From Arthrobacter oryzae (GTDB taxonomy: Bacteria; Actinomycetota; Actinomycetes; Actinomycetales; Micrococcaceae): a DNA stretch of 64,000 nt. Of this stretch, positions 19,948 to 31,792 are shown one piece after another. The stretch lies in the NCBI RefSeq assembly GCF_030718995.1, contig NZ_CP132204.1:1302001-1366000 (forward strand), read 5' to 3'. How positions within the stretch are numbered: position 1 is the stretch's first letter; each line of letters starts with the position of its first letter. The position numbers were made by a program, and so were the translations under genes. The notes below the pieces were generated by a model. The model worked only from the letters and a program-made list of their open reading frames with translations. It had not been told where the DNA came from and made no database searches.

Positions 19948-22164
19948 CTAGCTGCGCGAAGCGCCCTCCAGGTCGGTCTCCAGGCCGGCCTCGTCGCCGC
20001 GTGATCCGGCAAGCGCCCGCTCGTCGTCGTCCAGCCGTCCCAACCTGCTGGGCCACCAGATCCGCCGGCCCAGATCGTAGGAGAGCGCCGGGACCAGCAG
20101 CGAGCGGACCAGGACCGTGTCCAGCAGCACCCCGAAGGCGACGATGAACGCGAGCTGCACCAGGAACATGATGGGGATGACGCCCAGCGCCGCAAACGTT
20201 GCGGCCAGGACCACACCGGCGGACGTGATGACGCCGCCCGTCACACCGAGGCCGCGCAGGATTCCCGGCCTGGTGCCGTGCTTGAGGGATTCCTCCCGGA
20301 CCCGGCTCATGAGGAAGATGTTGTAGTCCACGCCCAGCGCCACCAGGAACACGAAGCCGAACAGCGGAACCGTGGCATCCGCGCCCGGGAACCCGAAGAT
20401 GTTGTTGAACACCAGCGCCGAAACGCCCATGGCGGCGGCGTAGGAGAGAACCACAGAGGCCACAAGGAGGACCGGGGCCAGCACGGAGCGCAGCAGCAGC
20501 ATGAGGATCAGCAGGATGACGGCGAGCACCACCGGGATGATGACCAGCAGGTCCCGCTGGGCTGTGGTGTTGGTGTCCAGGGCCGTCGCGGTCACGCCGC
20601 CCACGAGCGCGCCGTCGTCGATCTTTTTGAGTTCCTCGCGGAGCTTCACCACAACGTTCTCGGCGTCATTGGAGTCCGCCGCGTAATTCAGGGTTGCGTT
20701 GATGAGCACTTTTCCTTCGCGGACATCGGGCGCGCTCGGAGCTCCCGGGACCGCAGTGATCGGCACACTCCCCTCCGCCAGGAGGTAGGCATCGCCGACG
20801 CCGCCCATCGCCTTGGTTTTCTCCAGCACCTGCTGCGCCTTCGCTTCGTCGGTAACGATCACCGCAGGGCTGCCGGACCCGGCGTCGAAATGGCGCGCCA
20901 GCGCGTCCTGCCCGTCCACGGCATTGGAGGCGGTGAGGATGACATCGGTCTGCGGCACACCGTTGGCCTTGAGCTGCAGGATGCCCGCTGAGGCCACCAG
21001 AAGCAGGAGCACCGATGCGACCCAGACGGCCCGGGGCCGGCGGGCAACAAGGGACCCGGTGGCGCGCCACAGTCCCTTCTGGCCTTCGAGGCCGGTGACG
21101 AACCGGGGTTCCCGTTCGGCGTCGGGGACCAGCTTGGGGCGGAACGGCCAGAAGGCCGTGCGGCCCAGCAGCGCCATCAGCGCCGGGAGCAGCGTGAGTG
21201 CCGCAAAGAGCGAACAGAGAATGCCGGCTGCAGCCACCGGGCCCAGCGCCTTGTTGGAGTTCAGGTCGGAAAACAGCAGGCACAGCAGGGCGATGATCAC
21301 CGTGGCGCCGGAGGCCAGGATGGGCTCGAAGGATGCCTTCCATGCGGTGAGGACGGCCGCAGTGCGGTTGGTGGTGTGGGTCAGCGCTTCACGGAACCTG
21401 GCCACATACAGCAGTGCGTAGTCCGTGGCTGCGCCGATCACCAGGATGGAGAGGATGCCCTGACTTTGGCCGCTGAGCTGGATCCAGCCGAGCTTGGCCA
21501 TGCCGAACACCAGCAGGATGGCAGCGCAGAGTGCGAACACCGAGGTGAAGAGCACTGCGATGGGCAGGAGCAGGGAACGGTAGACAATCAGCAGGATGAT
21601 GAACACTGCAGCGAGGGCCACCAGCAGCAGGATGCCGTCAATGCCCGCGAAGGCGCTCACCAGGTCCGCTGTCAGCCCCGCCGGACCGGTGACGAACGTC
21701 TGCATACCCTCCGGCGCAGACGCCTGGACCTCATCCCGGAGCTCCTGGACGATTTCCTTGACCTCTCCCGAGGAGGAAATGGGCACCACGAACTGGACGG
21801 CCTCGCCGTCCTTCGACGGGATGGGTCCGATGACCGCACTGCCCGCCTGCAGTTCCTCGAGCTTGGCCTTGAGGGCAGCCGCCTCCCCCAGCTGAGCAGG
21901 AGTGAAGGCGGTTTCGCTTTCGACGACGATCACGGCCGGAATCTCATCCGAGTCCCTGAACTTGGCCTGCCAGTCCTGGGCCTCCGTAGCCTCAGCGCTG
22001 GCGGGCAGGAATGAGGCCTGGTCATTGGAGGACACTTCCTCCAGGCGGCCGAAGGTGGGGCCGCCAATCCCGGCAATGGCGAGCCAGGTAATCACGAGCA
22101 ATACGGGGACCAGCCAGCGGAGCCAGAACGGAACGCGCGCAGTGCCGGGATGTCTCTGTTTCAT
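19948..22164 (-). CDS. MMPL-family RND transporter
   Basis: A membrane protein of 738 residues. It has the RND/MMPL plan: one N-terminal helix, a first soluble domain (about 35-190), five membrane segments, a second soluble domain and five more segments. The typical GxxxD motif appears as GAATDYALLYVARFRE and GVDYNIFLMSRVREE. Such proteins export lipids or drugs using proton flow. I set the start at the ATG at 22164 with an AGAAGGA site; the frame runs to 22386 but crosses the operator region. It is divergent from a MarR gene whose dyads lie in between, so it is likely a MarR-repressed exporter. Confidence 0.9.
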   Translation of the reverse strand: MKQRHPGTARVPFWLRWLVPVLLVITWLAIAGIGGPTFGRLEEVSSNDQASFLPASAEATEAQDWQAKFRDSDEIPAVIVVESETAFTPAQLGEAAALKAKLEELQAGSAVIGPIPSKDGEAVQFVVPISSSGEVKEIVQELRDEVQASAPEGMQTFVTGPAGLTADLVSAFAGIDGILLLVALAAVFIILLIVYRSLLLPIAVLFTSVFALCAAILLVFGMAKLGWIQLSGQSQGILSILVIGAATDYALLYVARFREALTHTTNRTAAVLTAWKASFEPILASGATVIIALLCLLFSDLNSNKALGPVAAAGILCSLFAALTLLPALMALLGRTAFWPFRPKLVPDAEREPRFVTGLEGQKGLWRATGSLVARRPRAVWVASVLLLLVASAGILQLKANGVPQTDVILTASNAVDGQDALARHFDAGSGSPAVIVTDEAKAQQVLEKTKAMGGVGDAYLLAEGSVPITAVPGAPSAPDVREGKVLINATLNYAADSNDAENVVVKLREELKKIDDGALVGGVTATALDTNTTAQRDLLVIIPVVLAVILLILMLLLRSVLAPVLLVASVVLSYAAAMGVSALVFNNIFGFPGADATVPLFGFVFLVALGVDYNIFLMSRVREESLKHGTRPGILRGLGVTGGVITSAGVVLAATFAALGVIPIMFLVQLAFIVAFGVLLDTVLVRSLLVPALSYDLGRRIWWPSRLGRLDDDERALAGSRGDEAGLETDLEGASRS

Positions 22165-22188
22165 GTGTCCTTCTGGTGGTTCCTCGGA

Positions 22189-22205
22189 GGAGTAGAATCT
22201 ACTCC
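22189..22205. promoter_or_regulatory. MarR-type dyad GGAGTAG-AAT-CTACTCC
   Basis: A perfect 7-bp inverted repeat with a 3-nt centre, immediately upstream of the exporter start and within the divergent exporter/marR region. Confidence 0.6.
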
Positions 22206-22214
22206 ATCGTAGAC

Positions 22215-22233
22215 TATCTCTATTATGGAGATA
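22215..22233. promoter_or_regulatory. second dyad TATCTC-7 nt-GAGATA
   Basis: An inverted repeat centred 27 bp from the first dyad. AT-rich sequence here probably also carries the promoter elements of one or both divergent genes. Confidence 0.45.
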
Positions 22234-22346
22234 AGTAGCCGGACGTAAATAGTCGCTAAACATTCCGTCGGTGAGAGAATCTTGGCGGAGCCAACAGATT
22301 TCCGCAGGCAAGAAGCCTGCGAAACCACGCAGCAAGGAGGGACGCC

Positions 22347-22898
22347 GTGTCGGAAGACCCTGCCGAGCGCCCCGGACCCGCTGCACCCCAGGGCCTGGTC
22401 CGGCTGCTGCAGGAGTTCACGCTCGAAGCCAACCGCTACGTGGACGCGGCCGGCGGGCGCAACGACATGCACCGCACGGACCTCAACGCACTCGCCGTGA
22501 TCATGCGGCACGCGGCCAAGGACCAGGTGGTCACGCCGGGCGTGCTCCGGAAGGAACTCAACCTCAGTTCCCCCGCCACCACGGCGCTCATCGACCGGCT
22601 GCACACGTCCGGACACGTGGTGCGCGAACGACAGGGTTCGGACCGCCGGCAGGTCCAGCTGCGCATGACCGAAAAGGCCTACCGCGACGGCGGGGCCATG
22701 TTCCTGCCGCTGGCCCGCCACATGGGCGCGGCCATGGCGGAATTCACCCCCGCGGAGCTGGAGGTGGCGGCACGCTTCATGGAGTCCATGACCGAGGCCA
22801 CCATCCGCGCCGCTCAGGAAGCGGCGGGGCCGGGCGCGGCGGGGCCGGGCGCGGCGGGGCCGGGCGCGGCCACGCAGGGTGCGGCGGCGCCGGAATAA
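22347..22898 (+). CDS. MarR-family regulator with a GPGAA repeat tail
   Basis: A protein of 183 residues. The winged helix (about 45-115) includes VTPGVLRKELNLSSPATTALIDRLHTSGHVVRERQGSDRR in parts, the usual MarR recognition helix and wing. The start is a GTG at 22347 preceded by a strong AAGGAGG site. The C-terminus ends in repeated GPGAA units encoded by three exact 15-bp repeats (22821-22865), so its length may vary between strains. It is divergent from the MMPL exporter, which it probably represses. Confidence 0.88.
   Translation: MSEDPAERPGPAAPQGLVRLLQEFTLEANRYVDAAGGRNDMHRTDLNALAVIMRHAAKDQVVTPGVLRKELNLSSPATTALIDRLHTSGHVVRERQGSDRRQVQLRMTEKAYRDGGAMFLPLARHMGAAMAEFTPAELEVAARFMESMTEATIRAAQEAAGPGAAGPGAAGPGAATQGAAAPE
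22821..22865 (+). repeat. three tandem 15-bp repeats in the marR tail
   Basis: Three identical copies of GCGGCGGGGCCGGGC encode the AGPGA unit at the end of the MarR protein. The array is in frame, so gain or loss of units would not disrupt the protein. Confidence 0.9.
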
Positions 22899-22961
22899 CC
22901 GGGCCTGCTTTGGTCAGCTCGATTGCCGCGCATTTTCCCGCCGGAGCGGTAGCGTTTCCTT

Positions 22962-23777
22962 ATGAGTGCACAGCAGCCTGAAGACGTGTACACGCATGGT
23001 CACCACGAGTCCGTGGTCCGCGCCCATGCCTCACGGACCGCAGAGAATTCCGCCGCGTTCGTGATCCCGTACCTCACCCCCGGCACGTCCGTGCTGGACG
23101 TGGGCTGCGGGCCGGGCAGCATCACGTGCGACTTCGCGGGCCTTGTGGCGCCCGGACACGTGACCGGGCTGGACCGTTCCCCGGATGTGATCACCCACGC
23201 CACCGAGCTTGCCGCCGAACGCGGGGTGGAGAACGTCGAGTTCGTGGCGGGGAATATCTACGACCTGGACTTCGACGACGAAACGTTCGACGTCGTCCAC
23301 GCCCACCAGGTGCTTCAGCACCTGACGGACCCGGTGGAGGCCCTGCGCGAAATGCGCCGGGTGGCCAAGCCCGGCGGCATCGTGGCAGTGCGCGACGCCG
23401 ATTTCCACGGCATGAGCTGGTATCCCGCCATCCCGGAACTGGACGAATGGATGGAACTGTACCAGCGCATCGCCCGCCGCAACGGCGCCGAACCGGACGC
23501 CGGACGCCGCCTGGTCTCGTGGGCCCAGGCCGCAGGATTCACCGACGTCGCGCCCACCAGCAGCAACTGGCTGTATGCCACAGGACAGCAGCGCCGGTGG
23601 CAGGCCAGGGTCTGGGGCGAGCGCGTGCTGCATTCGGCCTTCGCTGACCAGGCGCTGGAGTACGGCTTCGCCAACGCCGCTGACCTTGCCCGGATTTCCG
23701 CAGGCTGGCACCGCTGGGGTTCCACCGACGACGGCTGGTTCCTGATCCCTAACGGCGAGGTCATCGCGCGGGCCTGA
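22962..23777 (+). CDS. SAM-dependent methyltransferase, class I
   Basis: A cytosolic enzyme of 271 residues with SAM motif I VLDVGCGPGSI (about 45-55), an acidic residue at the end of strand 2 (VTGLDRSPD) and motif VVHAHQVLQHL. The arrangement matches the UbiE/Methyltransf_25 group. The substrate is unknown. The start lies after a weak site (TTTCCTT) with ATGAGTGCACAGC. The gene stands alone. Confidence 0.85.
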   Translation: MSAQQPEDVYTHGHHESVVRAHASRTAENSAAFVIPYLTPGTSVLDVGCGPGSITCDFAGLVAPGHVTGLDRSPDVITHATELAAERGVENVEFVAGNIYDLDFDDETFDVVHAHQVLQHLTDPVEALREMRRVAKPGGIVAVRDADFHGMSWYPAIPELDEWMELYQRIARRNGAEPDAGRRLVSWAQAAGFTDVAPTSSNWLYATGQQRRWQARVWGERVLHSAFADQALEYGFANAADLARISAGWHRWGSTDDGWFLIPNGEVIARA

Positions 23778-23796
23778 GCTCCCGCGGTCGTCCGGG

Positions 23797-24585
23797 CTAG
23801 CCTTGCCGTGCGGGAAGCGTCACCCTGGCGGACTCTCCCATGGCCTGGTCGGCAGTGAACCCGACCACGCCGATTTCGACCGCGCGGCCCCGGTGTACAT
23901 CCGTCATGGATGCGGTCCGCGCACCGCCCTCCACCAATCCGGCCGGAATGCCGTCCACGGTCAAACCCCAGCGGTAGGGTTCCGCCCCGCTCGGCTCCCA
24001 GGAAATTTGGACGGTGCTCACGTCTCCGGCATCCGCAGTGACCACTACGGTGACGTTGCGAGGCGCTGCCGGCAACCCGTCCCAGGGTCCCCGTCCGATG
24101 TGCACGGCAGCGGTCGCCGTCGACGCCCCTCCCGTGAAAAAGGTAATCCTGACCTCCGCAGTTCCTTCGAACACGTCATTGAACGTGTGCGCCGCGACCG
24201 GAAGCGGACCGACTTCATCAATCACGCCGTCGCCGTCAAAGTCCCATTCATAGAGCGCCGCACTGACCCCCGCGGGTAAAGACGGGGACACGTCGAAGGT
24301 GATCTCCTGGCCCGGCATGGCGTAATAGTCGGGGTGCCGGAACGCCGCCTGAGGGAGTGGTGCAGCGGGCTCAGAGTCCGCCCCGCCCCCTTTGTTCATG
24401 ATGTCCGTCATCGGACCCCGGGTGGCGGCAGAACTTTGGGTGCCGGCCGTCTCCCGGGCCGGGCTGGAGGGCGCCGCTGTACCTGGCTCCGCCGCTCGCT
24501 GCCCGGGAGCCGGGTTGGGCACCGCGCAGGAGGCCGCCGCCATCAGGACTACCCCTGCGAAAACTGTGCTGACGGCCCTGTTCAT
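23797..24585 (-). CDS. lipoprotein with PKD-like domain
   Basis: A secreted protein of 262 residues. The signal peptide ends in a lipobox-like AAASC, so it is probably lipid-anchored outside the membrane. A Pro/Ala/Ser linker follows, then a PKD-type beta-sandwich (about 95-165) with YEWDFDGDGVID, and a fibronectin-III-like domain toward the C-terminus (PAAPRNVTVVV). Such proteins bind carbohydrate or other proteins on the surface. I chose ATG 24585 over 24597 because it begins a normal signal peptide. No catalytic residues are apparent. Confidence 0.7.
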   Translation of the reverse strand: MNRAVSTVFAGVVLMAAASCAVPNPAPGQRAAEPGTAAPSSPARETAGTQSSAATRGPMTDIMNKGGGADSEPAAPLPQAAFRHPDYYAMPGQEITFDVSPSLPAGVSAALYEWDFDGDGVIDEVGPLPVAAHTFNDVFEGTAEVRITFFTGGASTATAAVHIGRGPWDGLPAAPRNVTVVVTADAGDVSTVQISWEPSGAEPYRWGLTVDGIPAGLVEGGARTASMTDVHRGRAVEIGVVGFTADQAMGESARVTLPARQG

Positions 24586-24779
24586 CGACTCCCCCAAGTC
24601 ATGGACTGCTCCCCGGACGAAGCAGGCTTACGCCGCGGTCCCGGCAAACCAGGTGGTGCGGCTAACTGCATCGTAGCTCTGCAGTACCTGTATGTCTGCA
24701 GCGGCGCCCATCGTCTGCAGCGGCGGATGGCTCCGGCAGTAGGAAATAGTCCCCATACTTCGGCCTCTAAACTGGATAG

Positions 24780-25403
24780 GTGCAACCCTCCCTTTGGCTG
24801 GCCCTGGCCGGCGCCGGCGTCCTGATCAGCTTTACCCCCGGAGCGGGTGCCATCAACACCATGAGCAACTCGCTGAATTCCGGCTTCCGACGCGCCATCT
24901 GGGGAATCCTGGGCCAGCAGGCCGCACTGGTGGTCCACGTGGTGATCGTTGCGCTGGGTGTGGGCGTCCTGGTTGCCAGCTCGCCCGTGGCGTTCAATGT
25001 GATCCGGTACGCCGGGGCCGCCTATCTGGTCTACCTGGGCATCCGCCAGTTCCTGCACAAGCCGGACCTTGACCAGGAGAAAGCGGCCGAGCTACGCAAC
25101 GAACCGGCCGGCTCCATGTTCCGCCGGGGCCTGTGGGTCAACCTGCTCAACCCCAAGGCCGTCGTTTTCTTCCTGGCCTTCATGCCCCAGTTCATCAGGC
25201 CTGAGCAGCCGCTGCTGCCCCAGTATCTCGTCCTCACCGCCACCGTGGTGGTCATCGACATTCTGGTGATGTGGTTCTTCTTTGCGGCCGCAGCCAAGTC
25301 CTTCCAGCGCTTCACGCACAACGCCCACGGGCAGAAGATCCTGAACCGGACGTTCGGGGTGCTCTTCGTGGCCGTGGGCGTCATGCTGGCGCTGATCCAC
25401 TAA
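24780..25403 (+). CDS. LysE/RhtB-family amino acid exporter
   Basis: An integral membrane protein of 207 residues with about six hydrophobic segments. The N-terminal signature is SFTPGAGAINTMSNSLNSGFRR, the conserved LysE/RhtB motif. Members export amino acids such as homoserine, threonine or lysine. The start is a GTG at 24780; upstream there is no clear Shine-Dalgarno sequence, so translation may be leaderless. It is convergent with clpB, with the stop codons adjacent (stop at 25403, next gene ends at 25404). Confidence 0.87.
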   Translation: MQPSLWLALAGAGVLISFTPGAGAINTMSNSLNSGFRRAIWGILGQQAALVVHVVIVALGVGVLVASSPVAFNVIRYAGAAYLVYLGIRQFLHKPDLDQEKAAELRNEPAGSMFRRGLWVNLLNPKAVVFFLAFMPQFIRPEQPLLPQYLVLTATVVVIDILVMWFFFAAAAKSFQRFTHNAHGQKILNRTFGVLFVAVGVMLALIH

Positions 25404-27995
<2,592 letters not shown>

Positions 27996-28013
27996 GTACC
28001 CTCCGTAGGTAAA

Positions 28014-28034
28014 GTTGAGTGCAATTGACTCAAG
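28014..28034. promoter_or_regulatory. HAIR operator upstream of clpB
   Basis: GTTGAGT-7 nt-ACTCAAG matches the HspR HAIR consensus at 13 of 14 arm positions and lies about 20 bp upstream of the clpB start codon, where binding would block the promoter or start of transcription. Confidence 0.88.
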
Positions 28035-28070
28035 TCTCTAGCTACGGAGATTATTCCCGGTCCGGCGGCG

Positions 28071-28124
28071 GGGCCGCAACTGCCCGTTCGCGCCCGCCCC
28101 CGGGCCGCAACTGTCCGTTCGCGC
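28071..28124. repeat. two direct repeats abutting an acyl-CoA synthetase stop codon
   Basis: Two copies of a 23-bp unit (GGGCCGCAACTG followed by Y and CCGTTCGCGC) at 28071-28093 and 28102-28124 differ at one base. The second copy touches the TAA of the synthetase gene. It may act as a 3' end signal or be a mobile short repeat. Confidence 0.8.
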
Positions 28125-29717
28125 TTACGGCAGCTGGCCGTTCGCCGGCGCCAGCTTGCGCAGATCCGCCTTCCGGATCTTACCGCTGGCAGTCCTGGGC
28201 ATCTCCTCCACGAACACCACCGACTTGGGGATCTTGTACCGGGCAAGCCGGCCGTCCAGATGGGCCCGCAGCTGCTCTTCGCTCAGCTGCGCCCCTTCCC
28301 GCAGGAGCACCACGGCCCGCGGCACCTCGCCCCATTTCTCGTCCGGCACGCCGATCACGGCCACACTCCCCACGGCATCCAGCTCGGTGATCGCCTGCTC
28401 CACTTCGGCCGGATAGATGTTCTCGCCGCCGGAGATGATCATGTCCTTGAGCCGATCCGAGATGAACACGAAGCCGTCGTCATCCTTGTAGCCCATGTCG
28501 CCGGACTTGAACCAGCCGTCGCCGGTGTAGGAGTCGGCCGTGGCGTCGGGCCGGTTCCAGTACTGGTGGATGACATTGGGGCCCTTGATCTGGATCTCCC
28601 CCACCGTTCCCGGCGCCGCGGCGCCCGCACCGGGATCGGTGAGGTCCGCGACCCGGACCTCCGTGAAGAAGTGCGGCAGGCCGGAGGATCCGGCCTTGTC
28701 CCGGGACCGTGCCGCCGGCAGTGTGGTGGCCCCCGGCGCCGTTTCGGTCATTCCGTAGCCGTTGGAGAACCGCAGCCCGCGCTTCTCGTAGGCATCCAGC
28801 ACGCGCAGCGGCACGGCTGATCCGCCGCAGGTCAGCTTGTTCAGGGAGCTAAGGTCCGTGGCGTCCCAGGCGGGATGTTCACAGAGCATCTGGTACGTGG
28901 TGGGCACCCCGCTGATGGTGGTGGCCCGGTGCCGTTCGATGAGCTGAAGCGTGCGGAGCGGGTCAAACCTGGGTTCGAGGATCACGGTCCCGCCTTTCAG
29001 CAGGGTGGGCAGGACGCCCATGTCCAGGGACGCCACGTGGAACATCGGGGAGATCATCAGGGCCACATCCGTGGAGGCGAAGTCGAAGTCGACAATCACG
29101 TTGAGGCAGTTCCAGGTGATGTTTCCGTGGGTCAGCAGGGCGCCCTTGGGGTGTCCGGTTGTTCCGGAGGTGTAAAGGATCATGGCGCCGTCGTCCAGGC
29201 CCACCGGCTCGTCCGGGGCCGTCGTCGAGCCGGAGGCGACGACGGCCTCATAGTCCTCCGCCGCCGTCGTGCCTTCCGTTTCACTTCCCGCAGGAGCGGC
29301 ACGATCTCCTGTCACAGCGGCGTCGTCGACGGCGATCCGCCGGGCCACCGCCGTCCCTTCGCCGCCGCGGACCGCCAGGCCCGAAAGGCTCGAAGCATGC
29401 ACCAGCAGCGCAGCGCCGCAGTCCCTGAGCTGGAACTGGATTTCCGGCGGCGCCAGCCGGGTGTTGAGCGGAACGAAGACCGCTCCGGCAAGGCCGCAGG
29501 CGAAAAGCGTCTCCAGGAAGGACGGATCGTTCTCCCCCAGGTACGCCACCCGGTCCCCGCGCGAGACGCCGCGGTCACGGAAGGCGTTGGCGAGCCGGAC
29601 GGAACGTTCCGCCAGTTGCTCGTAGCTGACCTCCCGGTCTCCGGCGATGATTGCTGCCTTGTTGCCCGACTTCGGGCGTCGCCGTTGCAGCCACGAGCCG
29701 ATGCCAAAATTTTCCAC
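28125..29717 (-). CDS. acyl-CoA synthetase (AMP-binding)
   Basis: A ligase of 530 residues that activates a carboxylic acid to its CoA thioester. Motifs are the P-loop YTSGTTGHPKG, the adenylate core GYGMTE, the hinge DRLKDMIISGGENIYP and the catalytic Lys in RTASGKIRK near the C-terminus. It is the distal gene of the minus-strand catabolic cluster 28.1-34.9 kb, so its substrate is probably that taken up by the transporter upstream. Fatty, aromatic or alicyclic acid cannot be separated from sequence alone. Confidence 0.9.
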   Translation of the reverse strand: MENFGIGSWLQRRRPKSGNKAAIIAGDREVSYEQLAERSVRLANAFRDRGVSRGDRVAYLGENDPSFLETLFACGLAGAVFVPLNTRLAPPEIQFQLRDCGAALLVHASSLSGLAVRGGEGTAVARRIAVDDAAVTGDRAAPAGSETEGTTAAEDYEAVVASGSTTAPDEPVGLDDGAMILYTSGTTGHPKGALLTHGNITWNCLNVIVDFDFASTDVALMISPMFHVASLDMGVLPTLLKGGTVILEPRFDPLRTLQLIERHRATTISGVPTTYQMLCEHPAWDATDLSSLNKLTCGGSAVPLRVLDAYEKRGLRFSNGYGMTETAPGATTLPAARSRDKAGSSGLPHFFTEVRVADLTDPGAGAAAPGTVGEIQIKGPNVIHQYWNRPDATADSYTGDGWFKSGDMGYKDDDGFVFISDRLKDMIISGGENIYPAEVEQAITELDAVGSVAVIGVPDEKWGEVPRAVVLLREGAQLSEEQLRAHLDGRLARYKIPKSVVFVEEMPRTASGKIRKADLRKLAPANGQLP

Positions 29718-29759
29718 GGCAAGTCCTTTCTAATAAAACGGTAGTCCCTGGCGGCCGGA

Positions 29760-31151
29760 TCAGAGCCGGACGGTCTGGAGATCGTTGTTCTTGGGTTCCC
29801 GGGTCAGCAGGATGAAGACGATCGACACCACGGACATGACGGCCAGGTACCAGACCACCGCACCGGTGTTCTGGCCGGAATCCTTGAAGATCTGCGCCAC
29901 GATCCCGGGGGTGAAGCCGGCCCCGAGCAGCGTTGCCAGCTGGTAGCCCAGCGAGGCGCCGGTGTACCGGGAGGTGGTGCCGAACTGTTCGGAGACGAAG
30001 GCCGCGAGCGGACCGAACAGCATGGAGTGGATCATCAGGCCCACCGCGAATGCCACGAAGATCAGCATGATGTTGTTGGAGGACAGCAGCTGGAACATCG
30101 GCACGAGGTAGGCGATGAACACCACCAGTCCGCCCACCATCACGGGCCGCCGGCCCAGCTTGTCCGAAAGCCTTCCGCCCAGGACAACAAAGACGATGGA
30201 GATCAGGGAGGCCGCCGCGTAGGCATAGAGCACACCCTGGCGGTCCGCTCCCTTGGAGACGGCGAAGGTCACCGCGAACGTTGCCAGCACCACCTGCAGC
30301 GCGAACCCTGCCGCCCCGGCCAGCATGGTGAAGATCAGCGTCTTCGGCCGGCGGAGCACCTGCAGGAGGGGAATTTCGCGGCGGGCCGGGGCGGAACCGG
30401 CCGGCTGGGAATCCTGTGCCTGCAAACCTTCAGCCTGTTCGGCCATCTCCTGTTCGCGCTTCTCCTGCTCGAGCGCGGCCTTGAAGATGGGGCTCTCGGA
30501 AACCTTGAGGCGGACGAACATGCCCACGCCCAGCAGTACGAAGGAGAGCAGGAACGGCACGCGCCAGCCCCAGGCGAGGAACTGCTCGTTCGGCAGGGAG
30601 GAGAATGCCCCCATGATGAAGGTGCCCAGCACCGCGCCCGTGGGGGCTCCGGCGTTCACGAACGATGCCGCGAAGCCGCGCTTGCCGGACTCCGAGTGTT
30701 CCAGCGCCATCAGGGCGGCGCCGCCCCATTCACCGCCGACGGCGATGCCCTGGAAGACGCGGAGGATCACCAGCATCACGGCGCCCCACGGGCCGGCCAC
30801 GGAGGCGTCCGGGACCAGGCCGATCAGGGTGGAGGCCACGCCCATGACCAGCATGGACACGATCAGCATTCCCTTGCGGCCCAGCTTGTCACCGAAGTGG
30901 CCAAAGATGACCCCGCCGAGCGGGCGTGCCACGTAGCCGGCGGCGAAGGTGCCGTAGGCGGCCACCACACCCACCCAGTCGTCCATTCCGGAGAAGAAGA
31001 CCTTGGGAAAGACGACGGCGGCGGCCGTGGCGTAGAGGAGGAAATCGTAGTACTCGATGGTGCTGCCCAGATAACTGGAGGCGATGACCGTGCGCGCTTC
31101 CTTGCGGCGTTCGGCCGTACCCATGGCGTGAAGCTGAGTGAGTCCAGACAT
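29760..31151 (-). CDS. MFS transporter, metabolite:H+ symporter type
   Basis: A protein of 463 residues with 12 membrane segments. SSYLGSTIEYYDFLLYATAAAVVFP and the RPLGGVIFGHFGDKLGRKG loop are typical of the MHS/ShiA-ProP branch, which takes up organic acids with protons. A long charged central loop (about 230-270) joins the two halves. The ATG at 31151 has AAAGGAA upstream; the first ATG at 31178 does not. It lies between the MaoC and ligase genes, so it likely imports the substrate of that pathway. Confidence 0.87.
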   Translation of the reverse strand: MSGLTQLHAMGTAERRKEARTVIASSYLGSTIEYYDFLLYATAAAVVFPKVFFSGMDDWVGVVAAYGTFAAGYVARPLGGVIFGHFGDKLGRKGMLIVSMLVMGVASTLIGLVPDASVAGPWGAVMLVILRVFQGIAVGGEWGGAALMALEHSESGKRGFAASFVNAGAPTGAVLGTFIMGAFSSLPNEQFLAWGWRVPFLLSFVLLGVGMFVRLKVSESPIFKAALEQEKREQEMAEQAEGLQAQDSQPAGSAPARREIPLLQVLRRPKTLIFTMLAGAAGFALQVVLATFAVTFAVSKGADRQGVLYAYAAASLISIVFVVLGGRLSDKLGRRPVMVGGLVVFIAYLVPMFQLLSSNNIMLIFVAFAVGLMIHSMLFGPLAAFVSEQFGTTSRYTGASLGYQLATLLGAGFTPGIVAQIFKDSGQNTGAVVWYLAVMSVVSIVFILLTREPKNNDLQTVRL

Positions 31152-31205
31152 GGCTGTTCCTTTAGGACAGAGGGACAAAACGGGTTTTGGGACGTGAAAT
31201 GCGGC

Positions 31206-31661
31206 CTACTTGTAGAAGCGGGCCAGGAATTCGGCCACGACGGCCGGGCGCTCCTGGCCTTCGATCTCGATGGTGTTGGACACCTTGATCTGGGCGCAGC
31301 CCTTGACCTCGGTGACCTCGGCGATGGTGGCCCGCATGCGGATCCGCGAGCCCACCTTGACCGGTGAGGTGAAGCGGACCTTGTCCAGGCCGTAGTTCAC
31401 TTTGGTGGTGACGCCGTCGACGTCGAACAGCTCGCCCCAGAACGGGATGATGAGCGAGAGCGTCAGGAAGCCGTGGGCGATCGGGGCACCGAACGGGCCG
31501 TCCTTGGCGCGTTCCGGATTCACGTGGATCCACTGGTCATCGCCGGTGGCATCGGCGAATTTGTTGATCTGTTCCTGCGTGATTTCGCGGTATTCGGTGA
31601 CGCCGAGATCGGTCCCGGCGAGCGTGAGCAGTTTGTCGAAGTCGACGACGAGATTGGGCAT
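31206..31661 (-). CDS. MaoC-like enoyl-CoA hydratase
   Basis: A small hydratase of 151 residues with the hot-dog fold. The hydratase-2 motif is present as Asp in ATGDDQWIHVNPERA and His in AHGFLTLSL, which form the Asp-His active pair of R-specific enoyl-CoA hydratases. It belongs to the catabolic cluster and would hydrate an enoyl-CoA made by the acyl-CoA dehydrogenase, feeding the SDR enzyme. Confidence 0.9.
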   Translation of the reverse strand: MPNLVVDFDKLLTLAGTDLGVTEYREITQEQINKFADATGDDQWIHVNPERAKDGPFGAPIAHGFLTLSLIIPFWGELFDVDGVTTKVNYGLDKVRFTSPVKVGSRIRMRATIAEVTEVKGCAQIKVSNTIEIEGQERPAVVAEFLARFYK

Positions 31662-31792
31662 CTTTGCCTCCTGGGGCGGTTTTTGGGTGTGGGGAATTAC
31701 GACGGCGGCGCGGTGCTTCCGCCGTCGGGTGTCAGTTGCTGTTCGGTTGAGTGCGTGCTGGCGCCGTTTAGTTCGGGCGCCTCAGTGCTGCG

